Shown here piece by piece: positions 17,401 through 26,380 of a stretch of 51,582 nt of DNA. Source of the stretch: Nitrospirota bacterium (GTDB lineage Bacteria > Nitrospirota > Leptospirillia > Leptospirillales > Leptospirillaceae); NCBI GenBank assembly GCA_021828805.1, contig JAJZCZ010000004.1, forward strand, positions 1 to 51,582. The letters run 5' to 3'. A program made the translations under genes and the position numbers. The stretch's first letter is position 1, and each line of letters opens with the position of its first letter. A model generated the notes under the pieces. It was not told the DNA's origin, did not search any database, and saw only the letters and a program-made list of their open reading frames with translations.

Positions 17401-18522
17401 TCAGAACATCCACATAAAACCGGTCAGGACCTTGAAGTCCGGATTGAGAGCCGGGTTCTGGGGGGTCGTTCCCGGCTGGTTCCACCAGACGAACTTGTCG
17501 ACGTTGGCGAAGATCATGAGGCGCGACAGGGAGTGAGGCATGATCTGGAAGCCCACACCGACGGAATCCTCGAAGTTTTCTGTGCCGGGGATGGGGCCGG
17601 CCGGCTGGGTAACCCCGTTCTGGACGTAAGAACGGGTCTGGATATTGGCCGAGTTGTACTGGATGTAGTTGCCGGCGCTGAGCCAGAACTCCGGAAGGGA
17701 GCTGTGAAGGCCCGTCAGCCGGTATTCGATCTGGTAGTCCGTATTGATCACGCTCCCCGGCTCGGTTCCCAGACTATTGGGAAGTTCGAAGGAGTAGAGG
17801 AAGTCTCCAACGGCCATCCATCGGCCGTTGGAAAAGGTGTGCATGCCCTCAAGGCCGAAGGCCAGTTCGTATCCGCCGGCTCCTGTGAGTGAGCTGGTGA
17901 TGTTTTGATTGTTGAAGGACTGGATGGTGGGAGCGGTGGGAAGGTGAACGCCCTGGACGGCGACGATCCGCGTGGAGCCCGAGAAGGTCGCCCGGTTGTA
18001 AAGCTCCAGCAGGTTGGCGATCCAGAGGTCGCCGGGAACCGAAATAAAGCCGGCGTTGTTGTTGCCAAGGCCTGAGGAGTAACCAGGCGAGCCAGGTCCG
18101 GAGGCGTTGCCGTTGAAGTTCCAGCGATAGTAGACCGGTTCGGTGACCTGAACCATCCATCGTTTTGTGACGAGAGCCTGGAGGGTGTTTTCCTGGGTCA
18201 GAAGAGCCTGGGAGCCTCCAATTCTGTCGTAGCCGGCCTGAATCTGGCTTCCGGCGATCCAGATGTTGGAGTAGTTCATCCGCCAGCTCAGCATGATGTC
18301 GTTGCTCCAGAACATCGAGGCGTCCATCCCCATGTGCTCAAGACAGAAGACGCAGGCCGAGGCGGCTCTGGGGGCGAGGCCCCCGGCCATTGCGAGCAGT
18401 AACAGGAAGGCGAAGGTCAGCTGAAGATGTCGTCTTGCCCGGCGGCGGCCGTGGGCGGGAAGAAGACAACGCGGTTTTTTCTGGAGAGGCGGCTCTCCGC
18501 GCAAAAAGACAGGGGGGATCAT
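17401..18522 (-). CDS. Putative outer-membrane protein with CxxC near the mature N-terminus
   Basis: 373 residues from ATG 18522 (GGGAG upstream). A long basic leader (RRRARRHLQ) precedes a signal peptide (FAFLLLLAMAGGLAPRAASA); the mature protein begins CVFCLEHMGMD, a CxxC followed by His and Met that could bind a metal. The rest is rich in Tyr/Trp/Asn strands (NYSNIWIAGSQIQAGYDRIG, LWIANLLELYNRATFSGSTR) and ends VLTGFMWMF with a terminal Phe, suggesting a transporter-like barrel. Same operon as the Met-rich and small barrel genes. No family assigned. Confidence 0.75.
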   Translation of the reverse strand: MIPPVFLRGEPPLQKKPRCLLPAHGRRRARRHLQLTFAFLLLLAMAGGLAPRAASACVFCLEHMGMDASMFWSNDIMLSWRMNYSNIWIAGSQIQAGYDRIGGSQALLTQENTLQALVTKRWMVQVTEPVYYRWNFNGNASGPGSPGYSSGLGNNNAGFISVPGDLWIANLLELYNRATFSGSTRIVAVQGVHLPTAPTIQSFNNQNITSSLTGAGGYELAFGLEGMHTFSNGRWMAVGDFLYSFELPNSLGTEPGSVINTDYQIEYRLTGLHSSLPEFWLSAGNYIQYNSANIQTRSYVQNGVTQPAGPIPGTENFEDSVGVGFQIMPHSLSRLMIFANVDKFVWWNQPGTTPQNPALNPDFKVLTGFMWMF

Positions 18523-18595
18523 ACGAAGGCTCCCGGGAGTTCGTCGGTCCGGACAGTCAGAAGTCATCCCCGAAGGGATGTGTCCGGCGGGTCAG

Positions 18596-19120
18596 TCAGA
18601 CGAAGGCGCCGCGGGGAGGGGGTGTGGTGGCGCGAAGGTCCGGGCGCGGGGTTCTCCGGGAGGGAGTGGTAAAGACGGCGTGCGACGTTTCATGGAGCGC
18701 TGGCGCGGAAAAGCCGGTCGCCAGGAGAGATGGCGAGGATCCGGAGTCCGAGGTGGCCGGGTCGTCATGGTGGCATTCCAGAACCGGGCCGGCGCCCGAA
18801 TCGGCGTGGAGGCAGAAAAGGTCGGAGTAGTCCGCTGCCGAAGCGGCTGTGTCGGTGAGGGAGGCGGAGAGCCCCCGAAAAAGGGAGACGGGGAGGGGCG
18901 GAGGGCTTCCCTGGAGAGTCGAAAAAAGGGGCGGGTGGAGAGAATGTGTGGGAAGAGGCGACAGGACGGGAAGGAAGAGGAAAAGAGCTAAAAGGAGGCC
19001 GGAAAGAAAAAGGGCGACCCCGCCCTTTCCCGGAGAGACCGGCAGGCGCAGGGACAGACACTCGGGAAAGAAGGGGAGCGGTTGGACTGCCTGGATGGTA
19101 AAGCAAGAGTCATTCTTCAT
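18596..19120 (-). CDS. Hypothetical exported or membrane protein, first gene of an envelope operon
   Basis: 174 residues from ATG 19120. One strong hydrophobic segment (GGVALFLSGLLLALFLFLPVL) follows about 30 residues; the rest is Ser/Pro/Thr-rich with FCLHADSG and LECHHDDPATSD, His/Cys-containing stretches recalling small metal-operon proteins such as DUF2946 members, though no match is claimed. It has no Shine-Dalgarno, but the promoter -10 lies only 7 bp upstream of the ATG, implying a leaderless message, which also supports this start. It is likely co-transcribed with the barrel genes and the Met-rich protein below. Confidence 0.6.
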   Translation of the reverse strand: MKNDSCFTIQAVQPLPFFPECLSLRLPVSPGKGGVALFLSGLLLALFLFLPVLSPLPTHSLHPPLFSTLQGSPPPLPVSLFRGLSASLTDTAASAADYSDLFCLHADSGAGPVLECHHDDPATSDSGSSPSLLATGFSAPALHETSHAVFTTPSRRTPRPDLRATTPPPRGAFV

Positions 19121-19127
19121 ATTTTTG

Positions 19128-19156
19128 ATTCTAGGGAATTGCCGTGAAGCTGTCAA
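19128..19156 (-). promoter_or_regulatory. Near-consensus sigma-70 promoter, leaderless
   Basis: On the minus strand, -35 TTGACA (19156-19151), a 17-bp spacer and -10 TAGAAT (19133-19128). The expected start site, 6-8 bp further on, coincides with the A of the ATG at 19120. Confidence 0.75.
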
Positions 19157-19198
19157 CGGAAAACAGGCCCGTCCATGAAGGTGCGGGGTCGATCTTCA

Positions 19199-19228
19199 TT
19201 GATAATTCCGCTTTTTTTAATGTATAAT
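19199..19228 (+). promoter_or_regulatory. Sigma-70 promoter of ndk
   Basis: -35 TTGATA (19199-19204), 18-bp spacer rich in T, and a perfect -10 TATAAT (19223-19228). The start site should fall near 19235, about 50 nt before the ndk ATG. It is divergent from the promoter at 19128-19156. Confidence 0.75.
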
Positions 19229-19284
19229 GAAGTGATTTGACCCTTTCGTTCATCGACAAAATTTTCATTGAAGGAGCGTTTCTG

Positions 19285-19704
19285 ATGCTGGAACAGACAC
19301 TGGCCATTGTGAAGCCGGATGCCGTCCGGAAGAAGTTTACCGGAGCGGTCCTGGCCCGTTACGAAAAGGAGGGCTTCCGGATTCGCGCCGTCAAGATGCG
19401 CCATCTGTCGAAGACCGAGGCGGAAGGTTTCTACGCCGTTCACCGGGAGCGTCCCTTCTTCCGGAGCCTTGTGGACTTCATGATAGGCGGCCCGGTTGTG
19501 ATCGTGGTCCTGGAAAAAGAAGGCGCCATCCTGGCCCACCGGACCCTGATGGGAGCCACCGATCCGGCCAAGGCTGAAAAGGACACTCTTCGGGCCCATT
19601 TTGGCGAATCCATCGAATGCAACGCCATTCACGGATCCGATTCGGCCGAGACCGCCCGTTTCGAAATTCCCTATTTCTTCTCCACGGTTGAAATCGTCGG
19701 CTGA
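19285..19704 (+). CDS. ndk: Nucleoside diphosphate kinase
   Basis: 139 residues, the standard length. It transfers the gamma-phosphate of ATP to nucleoside diphosphates through a phospho-His intermediate, balancing NTP pools in the cytoplasm. Visible motifs: EQTLAIVKPDAVRK at the start, FVDFM/GGPVV-type core (LVDFMIGGPVVIVVLE), TDPAKAEKDTLRAHFG, and the catalytic His in NAIHGSDSAETA. GGAG eight bases before ATG 19285 supports the start. Strong promoter upstream; the next gene begins 3 bp after the stop. Confidence 0.97.
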   Translation: MLEQTLAIVKPDAVRKKFTGAVLARYEKEGFRIRAVKMRHLSKTEAEGFYAVHRERPFFRSLVDFMIGGPVVIVVLEKEGAILAHRTLMGATDPAKAEKDTLRAHFGESIECNAIHGSDSAETARFEIPYFFSTVEIVG

Positions 19705-19707
19705 TTC

Positions 19708-20952
19708 ATGGCCTCCCTTTCTCTCCTTATTGCCGGACGGGGTTTTCCCGCCCTCTTTGCGGCCCGACTGGCGGAGACACGAGGGTACCGAACCACCCTG
19801 CTTCTGGATCCCGATTCCGCCCCCCTTTCTCTTGTAATGGGAGCGGGGGGAGGGATCCTCTCCCGTCTCGAGTCGGAGGCGGGAGCGGCTCTTTCCCCGA
19901 CCCCTCCCCTGCCTCTCCCGACCCCCGCCTTTCTCTCTCTGGGAGAGCCGGCCCGTTATCTGGGGGCCTCTCCTCCCGTCTCTCCGCCATCGCCGGAGGA
20001 GGCCACCCGATTCCTTTATTCCCTTGAAGCCTCTCTTGCGGCCTCGGTCTTTCCCGAGCTTGCCCGGACCATGGCGCTCTGCCATGAGAAGACCTCGACC
20101 CCGACGCCTCTTTTGTCCCGGTTGGTCAACTGGATTCTGGAACCCGAACGGGAAAAGGAGCGACTCTCCCGCAAGCTTTCCGCGGAGGCCCGGGGGGGGA
20201 TCCGCCCGGTCGAATCCCTTCTCTCCTCCCTGCTTCCCCTGGCCGGCCTGTCCGGGAAATCTCCTGTCGACCCCGAATCCCTGCGTGTTCTTCAGAACCT
20301 TCTTCCCTCCCGGATGATTGCCGTGTCGCCCCTGGGGGCAGGATCGGTGGCGCCGGGGGATGTGAGGCTCTGGCGCGGGCAACTCCCGGCCGTCCTGGAG
20401 ATGTGCAGCCGTGGTCGCCGGGTCCGGATCGCGGGAGAGCCGGAGGAGTTTGACCGGCTTCTTCTTCTGACGGATTCCCCTGACCCCGCTTTCGTTTCCG
20501 GTGTCCTGAATCTCGATGCGCAGGCCATTCCTCCTCACTGGCCGCCCTTTGTGCACCTTCCTCCGGAGAAAAATGAGGAGGGGAAGGGCGAGGTCTTTCT
20601 GGCCATCGAACCGTCCGTAAATGGAGCCCCCTCCCGGGGATGGCTCTGGAGCGAGCTCCTCCCGGGGGAAACCCCTGCCCGGACACTCCTGGCCGCCGTC
20701 GACCGCTTCAATGCCCGGACCATTCTTCCCGCCTTGGATCGGTCCACGCTTGTGCGACGGGAGCTTTCCCCTCTTCTTTCGATGGAAGGGATCTCTCTCC
20801 GGGGGCTTCGGAAGACGACCTCCTACCTTCAGAAGGGGGGGGCATTTCTAGTGATGGGGGACCCGACCCTGCTTCCCCTGGTGACGGAGGACTTCTGGGC
20901 CGATCTCTCTCTGGCGCTTCCGGCCCGCAAGGGGGAAGCTTCCAGAGGCTGA
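19708..20952 (+). CDS. Unknown protein with Rossmann-like N-terminus
   Basis: 414 residues. The N-terminus (LLIAGRGFPALFAARLAETR then YRTTLLLDPD) has a beta-alpha-beta pattern with G-x-G-x-x-x-x, reminiscent of a nucleotide-binding flavoprotein or NAD(P) fold, but later FAD motifs were not recognised. The rest is Leu/Pro/Arg-rich and mostly predicted soluble. It starts 3 bp after ndk, probably translated by coupling, as its own ribosome-binding site is weak. An oxidoreductase role is only a suggestion. Confidence 0.65.
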   Translation: MASLSLLIAGRGFPALFAARLAETRGYRTTLLLDPDSAPLSLVMGAGGGILSRLESEAGAALSPTPPLPLPTPAFLSLGEPARYLGASPPVSPPSPEEATRFLYSLEASLAASVFPELARTMALCHEKTSTPTPLLSRLVNWILEPEREKERLSRKLSAEARGGIRPVESLLSSLLPLAGLSGKSPVDPESLRVLQNLLPSRMIAVSPLGAGSVAPGDVRLWRGQLPAVLEMCSRGRRVRIAGEPEEFDRLLLLTDSPDPAFVSGVLNLDAQAIPPHWPPFVHLPPEKNEEGKGEVFLAIEPSVNGAPSRGWLWSELLPGETPARTLLAAVDRFNARTILPALDRSTLVRRELSPLLSMEGISLRGLRKTTSYLQKGGAFLVMGDPTLLPLVTEDFWADLSLALPARKGEASRG

Positions 20953-21080
20953 TCTTTTCTTTCAACGGCGCTTCCGGCCACAGCTTCTCTTCCTTGAACT
21001 CCGCCCTTTCGACAGGGGCTCCTGAGGGCTCCCGAAGAGAAGGCATGCAGTGTTGACCTCAAGACAAAGGCTTTGTTGAT

Positions 21081-22271
21081 ATGACTGACTCCGTCACCGC
21101 CTCCCTTGACCGTCTTCTTCGCGGCACCGCCGATTGCGTAAGCCCGGAAGACCTCCGCCAGAAGCTGGAACGTTCGGCGAAAACCGGCAAGCCTCTTCGC
21201 ATCAAGGCGGGATTTGACCCCACCGCTCCCGATCTCCACATCGGCCATGCCGTCCTTCTTCTCAAGCTCCGGGAGTTCCAGGACCTTGGCCATCATGTCC
21301 ACTTCCTCATCGGCGACTTCACCGGGATGATCGGCGACCCTACCGGTCGTTCGGAAATACGCAAGCCCCTCTCCCCCGAAGACATCCGGGCCAATGCCGC
21401 CACCTATGCCGCCCAGGTTGAGAGGATTCTCGACCGGGAGCGCACCGAGGTGGTCTACAACAGTCAATGGATGTCTGAACTGGGAACGGAAGGCATGATC
21501 CGTCTGGCGGCCCGCCAGACCGTCGCCCACTTCCTCGACCGGGACGACTTCAAGCAGCGCATGGAGAAGAATCTTCCCATCCATCTCCACGAGCTTCTCT
21601 ATCCCCTGATCCAGGGCTATGATTCCGTCGCCCTTCGCTCCGACGTGGAGCTTGGGGGAACCGACCAGCTTTTTAATCTCCTGGTGGGCCGTGATCTCCA
21701 GCGCTCCTACGGTCAGGAGCCTCAGGTGGTCCTCTCCCTCCCCCTTCTGGTGGGAACCGACGGAGAGAAAAAGATGAGCAAGAGCCTCAAGAATGCCGTG
21801 GGCCTCCTCGACCCTCCCGGCGAGATGTTCGGCAAACTCATGTCCATCCCCGACTCCGCCACCGCCTCCTACGCCCTGCTCCTCACCCGCCTCTCCGAGC
21901 GTGAGATTTCCGGTTTGCACCCCCGGGAGGCCAAGGCGGATGTAGCGCAGGCCATCACTGCCCGCTTCCACGGGGAAGAGGCGGCCCGGACAGCCCGGGA
22001 GGAGTTCGACCGCCAGTTCTCCCGGCGGGAGGTCCCCACGGAGATTACGGGGTTCCCGGTGGACGGACCATATCCCGTCCGTCTCTCCACCATCATGGTG
22101 CGCGCAGGGGCCGCGCGTTCGGAAAGCCTGGCCAAGCAGCTCATCCGCCAGGGGGCGGTGGACCTCGACGGCTCCCCCGTCTCCGATCTCTTCTGCGAGA
22201 TTATTCCCGCCGGTCAGCTCCTTCGTGTGGGCAAGCGATTCTACTGTCGCCTCCTTCCCCGGGAGGCATGA
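21081..22271 (+). CDS. tyrS: Tyrosyl-tRNA synthetase
   Basis: 396 residues. It charges tRNA-Tyr with tyrosine. Class I signatures are clear: the HIGH motif as [10 protein letters not shown] near residue 54, [13 protein letters not shown], the tyrosine pocket [20 protein letters not shown], and KMSKS as [14 protein letters not shown] near 231. The C-terminus (about 335-396: [20 protein letters not shown]) is an S4-type RNA-binding domain. The length and the form of the motifs fit the TyrZ/type 2 group. ATG 21081 has only a weak AAAGG about 10 bp upstream. Confidence 0.96.
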   Translation: MTDSVTASLDRLLRGTADCVSPEDLRQKLERSAKTGKPLRIKAGFDPTAPDLHIGHAVLLLKLREFQDLGHHVHFLIGDFTGMIGDPTGRSEIRKPLSPEDIRANAATYAAQVERILDRERTEVVYNSQWMSELGTEGMIRLAARQTVAHFLDRDDFKQRMEKNLPIHLHELLYPLIQGYDSVALRSDVELGGTDQLFNLLVGRDLQRSYGQEPQVVLSLPLLVGTDGEKKMSKSLKNAVGLLDPPGEMFGKLMSIPDSATASYALLLTRLSEREISGLHPREAKADVAQAITARFHGEEAARTAREEFDRQFSRREVPTEITGFPVDGPYPVRLSTIMVRAGAARSESLAKQLIRQGAVDLDGSPVSDLFCEIIPAGQLLRVGKRFYCRLLPREA

Positions 22272-22331
22272 GGCTCGTCCTGATTCCCGGGAGCCTGTTT
22301 CCGCCTCGTCGACCGGAGTAAAATAAAAGGT

Positions 22332-24860
22332 ATGACGCAGACCTCCTCGCCTCCCGGACCTGATACCGGGACACTCTCTTCCGGCTCTGCCGAGACACCT
22401 TGCGACGCTGACTTTCCCGTCACCGGCATGACTTGCGCCGCCTGTTCGGGGAGGGTTGCCCGGGCGCTCAAGAAGCTTCCCGGGGTCACCGATGTCTCGG
22501 TGAACCTCGCCACCCACCGGGCCTCCCTCCGGTATGATCCCTCCCGACTTGCCCCTTCCTCAATCTTTTCCACAGTGACGGAGGCCGGCTATGGGGCTGA
22601 GCCGGAGTCGCTCTTTTTCACGATCTCTCCCGCCCTGGGGCCCGGAGACGATCGCCGGCTCTCCCAGGCTCTCTCCGGTGTCGCCGGAGTGCTCGGAATC
22701 TCTTTTGTTCCCTCACTTTCCCGGATGGAAGTCTCCTGCCTGCGCGGAGAGGGGTTCGAGGAGCGCCTGCTCGCCGCCCTGTCCGGTGCGGGTTTTTCCG
22801 GCCGGGTGGAGTCCGGGGAGGGGGAGGCTGATTTCGCCTCCAGTGAGCTGGCCCGTCTGGTGCGGGATTTTAAGGTGGCGACGCTGCTCTCCCTTCCCCT
22901 GGTTCTCCTTTCCATGGCCGGCTCCCGGATCCCCGGCCTCTCCCGTCTTCTCCCTGATACCTCCTCCCGCCATATCCTGGAGGCTTTTCTTGCGACGGCG
23001 ATCTTTGTCGGCCCGGGCCGGCGGTTTTTGGGGCCGGGTCTCCGGGCCTATCGCCATCTCTCTCCCGACATGAACAGCCTGGTGGTGACGGGGACAGGGG
23101 CTGCGCTGCTTTACAGCCTCCTGGTCTCGTTAGCCCCCGGACTTTTCCCGGTGGCCGACCGCCATGTCTACTTTGAGACCACGGGCATGGTGATCGCGGT
23201 GATCCTGCTGGGCCGGATGCTTGAAGCCCGGGCCCGCCGGAGGACCGGGGACGCCCTGGCGGCCTTTGCCGCCCTGGTGCCGGACAGCTCCGAGCGCTTC
23301 GATGAGGGGCGGTGGACGAGTGTTCCCGTCGGGGAGCTCGTGCCCGGAGACCTCATTCGGGTACCTGCCGGAGAGCGGATTCCTGCCGACGGGGTGGTGG
23401 TCCGGGGATCTGCCCGGGTCGACCTCTCCTCCATGACCGGGGAGCCGGTTCCCGTGGCGGTGAAGCCGGACTCCCGGGTCTTTTGCGGGACCTCTCCCAC
23501 CGACGGGGCCCTGGAGGTTCTTGTCGAGGCGGTGGGGAAGCAGACCCGCCTCTCGGGGATTGTCCGGGCGGTGCTTCGGGCCCAGGGAGAGAAGCTTCCG
23601 GTGGAGGCCCTGGCTGACCGGGTGGTGGCTATCTTTACCCCGGCGGTCCTCCTCGTCTCGTTGGTGACCTTTCTCGCCTGGCTCTTTTTCGATCGCTCGG
23701 GAGAGGCCCTTGTCCATGGACTTGAGAGCGCGGTCGCGGTGCTTCTGGTGGCCTGTCCCTGCGCCATGGGGCTTGCGACACCGGCGGCGGTCATGGTGGC
23801 AACGGGCCGTGCCGCGCGTCTGGGGATTCTCTTTCGCCGGGGAGGGGGGCTGGAAGCCCTTTCGCGTGTCAGGAAGGTCTTCTTCGACAAGACCGGAACC
23901 CTTACCCTGGGCTCTCCGGCCGTTGTGGATATTTTGGCTGTCGGGGGGATGAGTCCGGAAGGTGTTCTGGCCCTGGCGGCGGGGATTGAGAGCGGTTCGA
24001 CCCACCCCCTGGGGCGGGCAATTGAGGCGGAGGCCCGCCGGAGAAATCTCTCTCCTGTTGTGATAGAGGAGCTTGTCGTCCTGCCGGGGCGGGGGATCCG
24101 GGGAGTTCTTGAAGCAGGGCCGGTTTTTCTGGGAAACCGGCGCCTTCTTGGGGAAGAGGGGGTCGCATGGGGGGAGGCCGAAGAGCGGGTTCTTTCCTGG
24201 GAGAGCCATGCGGCCACCGCGGTCTTTGTGGCACACCAGGGGCGCCTTCTCGGAGCCCTGGCCCTGGCCGACCCTCTGCGACCGGAGAGTCCCGGGGTAA
24301 CGGAGCGCCTTCGTCAGATGGGGCTATCGCTGGCCCTTGTCACGGGAGATGCGGAGAATCCCGCTCACGCGGCGGGAGAGAAGGCCGGGATTGCCGAGAT
24401 CCATGCTGGAGCTGATCCCCTGGAAAAGGGCAGGATTGTGAAGGCGGCGGTCGCCCGGGGAGAGCGGGTCGCCTTCGTGGGGGACGGGATCAACGATGCC
24501 CCCGCCCTGGCCTCGGCTACCGTTGGGCTGGCACTTTCCTCGGGAACCGGAGTGGCGGTGGAGACGGCCGACGTGACGCTTGCCGGGCCGGGGATCACCC
24601 GGCTTCCCGCGGCGATTGCCCTCTCCCGCCAGACCCTTCGGACGATCCGCATGAACCTCTTCTGGGCCTTCGGGTACAATATTCTTCTCATCCCGCTGGC
24701 GGCGGGGGCGTTCCGGCCCTTTACGGGGCTTTCGCTTACCCCCATGATGGCTGGAGCGGCCATGGGGCTGTCCAGCGTGCTTGTGGTGGGCAACAGCCTC
24801 CGGCTCGCTGTCTTTGCCCGGGGAACATCCATAGACGGTTCATTTAAAAAGGAGAAATGA
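22332..24860 (+). CDS. copA: Cu(I)-exporting P1B-type ATPase
   Basis: 842 residues. It pumps Cu(I) (possibly Ag(I)) out of the cytoplasm. Domain order: heavy-metal-associated domain with MTCAAC (Cys35, Cys38), a second domain of similar fold (about 92-160) that lacks CxxC, membrane helices, actuator TGEPVPV, channel motif CPC in VACPCAMGLATPAA, phosphorylation site DKTGTLT near 519, the P1B-specific HP in GSTHPLGRAI, and GDGINDAPAL. All catalytic motifs are intact. It overlaps copZ by one base, and a strong terminator follows copZ, so copA-copZ form one unit. Confidence 0.97.
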   Translation: MTQTSSPPGPDTGTLSSGSAETPCDADFPVTGMTCAACSGRVARALKKLPGVTDVSVNLATHRASLRYDPSRLAPSSIFSTVTEAGYGAEPESLFFTISPALGPGDDRRLSQALSGVAGVLGISFVPSLSRMEVSCLRGEGFEERLLAALSGAGFSGRVESGEGEADFASSELARLVRDFKVATLLSLPLVLLSMAGSRIPGLSRLLPDTSSRHILEAFLATAIFVGPGRRFLGPGLRAYRHLSPDMNSLVVTGTGAALLYSLLVSLAPGLFPVADRHVYFETTGMVIAVILLGRMLEARARRRTGDALAAFAALVPDSSERFDEGRWTSVPVGELVPGDLIRVPAGERIPADGVVVRGSARVDLSSMTGEPVPVAVKPDSRVFCGTSPTDGALEVLVEAVGKQTRLSGIVRAVLRAQGEKLPVEALADRVVAIFTPAVLLVSLVTFLAWLFFDRSGEALVHGLESAVAVLLVACPCAMGLATPAAVMVATGRAARLGILFRRGGGLEALSRVRKVFFDKTGTLTLGSPAVVDILAVGGMSPEGVLALAAGIESGSTHPLGRAIEAEARRRNLSPVVIEELVVLPGRGIRGVLEAGPVFLGNRRLLGEEGVAWGEAEERVLSWESHAATAVFVAHQGRLLGALALADPLRPESPGVTERLRQMGLSLALVTGDAENPAHAAGEKAGIAEIHAGADPLEKGRIVKAAVARGERVAFVGDGINDAPALASATVGLALSSGTGVAVETADVTLAGPGITRLPAAIALSRQTLRTIRMNLFWAFGYNILLIPLAAGAFRPFTGLSLTPMMAGAAMGLSSVLVVGNSLRLAVFARGTSIDGSFKKEK

Positions 24861-25057
24861 TGGCGACGACAGTTCTGAAGGTCGGGGGCATGACCTGCAA
24901 CCATTGCGTGATGGCGGTGACAAAGGCGCTTGAAAAGGTGCCGGGGGTGACCCGGGCCACGGTCTCTCTGGAGAAGGGCGAGGCGGTGGTGGAGGGGGGA
25001 GCCTCCCGGGAGGCTCTGGTGGGGGCGGTCAAGGCCGAAGAGTACGAGGCGGAGTGA
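24860..25057 (+). CDS. copZ: Copper chaperone CopZ
   Basis: 65 residues, a single heavy-metal-associated domain with the GGMTCNHC Cu(I) site near the N-terminus and the VxxVxVSLEKGEAVVEG strand pattern. It hands Cu(I) to the CopA ATPase encoded immediately upstream. The ATG at 24860 shares one base with the copA stop and lies 5 bp after GGAG; an ATG one codon earlier is too close to it. The signature His of CopZ (MTCNHC) is present. Confidence 0.95.
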   Translation: MATTVLKVGGMTCNHCVMAVTKALEKVPGVTRATVSLEKGEAVVEGGASREALVGAVKAEEYEAE

Positions 25058-25115
25058 TCATCGCCGGCGACCGGCACGCTGGCGCAGAAAAGGCGAGACT
25101 GAATGGTGCGTCCGC

Positions 25116-25142
25116 GGCCCGAAGAAATTCGGGCCTTTTTTT
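25116..25142 (+). terminator. Rho-independent terminator of copA-copZ
   Basis: Perfect 8-bp stem GGCCCGAA/TTCGGGCC with a GAAA tetraloop (25116-25135) followed by seven T residues. There is no T run on the opposite side, so it is one-directional. Confidence 0.95.
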
Positions 25143-25183
25143 GTCTGTCACGGACCTGATTGACGCCTTCTTTCGGTGGCTGC

Positions 25184-26368
25184 TTAGTTTCCGATTCCCC
25201 AGAATGAATACAAAATGCCCATGGTCACGGAGTTGATCGTGGTGCTGAAGGTCGTTCCCGGCGGGAAGGTACGGAGAGAGCCGGCATTGATCGCTCCTGT
25301 CGCTCCGGGGATACTCCATGCGGCCCTCTGCAGATCCCACTCCGTGTAAAAAAGAAGATGATGCGTCATGGCCCAGTCGATTCCGGCACCCATCCGTGCT
25401 CCGACGGAAGAAAGACCCGATGCGTCGGCCGTTCCCGAGACCATTCCGGCCCCTCCCATGAGATAGGGCATCACGGCCGACAGGTCGTAGCCGAGCATAA
25501 GTCCTGCCCCGTAAATATTTTCACCATAGGAATGGGTCGAAAGGCTTGGAATGCCGAATGAGTCTGTCACGGCTCCGATTCCGGTGAGGGAGGCCTCGAT
25601 TCCCGTCACCCATCCGGGCGACCATTCGTAGTCGAGGTTTACGATTCCCTCCCAGGAGAATGCTGCCAGATTTGAAAGCGACTGGGTTATCCCGTAGCCG
25701 GAGAGTGTCGGAGCGTCGATTCCGAGGCCCAGGCCTCCTCCGATTTGGAGTCCGGTCCATGTATTTGTGTGGACTTGATCACCCCCTTCCGAGAATCCTC
25801 CGGAAAAGGTCGCCGGGCTCCAGGACGGGGGGGGAGGCGGCGGAGGGGGCGGGGCGGGTTTTCTTGGCGCGACGGAGAGGGAGGGATCAAATCGGCTCCA
25901 GAGAATCTCGTTTGTTTCGAGCACGAGAAGCTGGAGGAATCCCCGGCCCGGAGAGTAGAGCAAGAGGAGGTTGGCTCCCTTGACATGTCCCGGCAAGGCC
26001 GCACTTTCCGAGGTGGCGTGCCGAAGGGTGTAGAGTCGCTCCTTTGAGAGAAGATTCCTGTTGTTGACGGTGACGATGTTCACCCCGTCGAGCCTCAGGA
26101 GATCGCCCTGGATGCTTTGCATCTTCTCAAGCACCTTATGGCTCGGGTAGTCAGAACTGTCTTCTGCGTCTCGTACCACTTCGAGGGTGGGTCTGTGCTG
26201 ATCTTTTTTGAGCCGGTGGACAAATGCCCGAAAACGGTGGCTGTGCTTGAGGCTTTCGAGCCAGGGGGGCGGGACTCCGTACTGCCCGTCCGGCAGGGCG
26301 GAGGAAAACCATGAGCAGGCGGGAAGAAAAAAGAAGGGAAGAAGGAGCCACAGGGCCTTTTTTCTCAT
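25184..26368 (-). CDS. Lipoprotein with N-terminal domain, polyproline linker and C-terminal barrel
   Basis: 394 residues. Lipobox LPAC near residue 18; a soluble domain (about 20-170) with a strand-rich end (GANLLLLYSPGRGFLQLLVL then ETNEILWSR); a linker with nine or more prolines (about 178-190); then Gly/Tyr/Trp amphipathic strands of an outer-membrane-barrel type (TGLQIGGGLGLGIDAPTL, ENIYGAGLMLGYDLS, GARMGAGIDWAMTHHLLFYT). It follows the propeller lipoprotein gene by 12 bp. The pair mirrors 1-2492, where a lipoprotein/barrel gene also follows a propeller gene. AGGA precedes ATG 26368. Function unknown. Confidence 0.8.
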   Translation of the reverse strand: MRKKALWLLLPFFFLPACSWFSSALPDGQYGVPPPWLESLKHSHRFRAFVHRLKKDQHRPTLEVVRDAEDSSDYPSHKVLEKMQSIQGDLLRLDGVNIVTVNNRNLLSKERLYTLRHATSESAALPGHVKGANLLLLYSPGRGFLQLLVLETNEILWSRFDPSLSVAPRKPAPPPPPPPPPSWSPATFSGGFSEGGDQVHTNTWTGLQIGGGLGLGIDAPTLSGYGITQSLSNLAAFSWEGIVNLDYEWSPGWVTGIEASLTGIGAVTDSFGIPSLSTHSYGENIYGAGLMLGYDLSAVMPYLMGGAGMVSGTADASGLSSVGARMGAGIDWAMTHHLLFYTEWDLQRAAWSIPGATGAINAGSLRTFPPGTTFSTTINSVTMGILYSFWGIGN

Positions 26369-26380
26369 GAGATCCTTTCT

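Noticed and set aside
21053-21081. Promoter TTGACC with TTGATA before tyrS
   Set aside because: The -10 is poor and would overlap the tyrS start codon.
20829-22517. Open frame of 562 codons on the minus strand opposite tyrS
   Set aside because: Shadow of tyrS and its flanks; no ribosome-binding site or domain features, and tyrS is certain.
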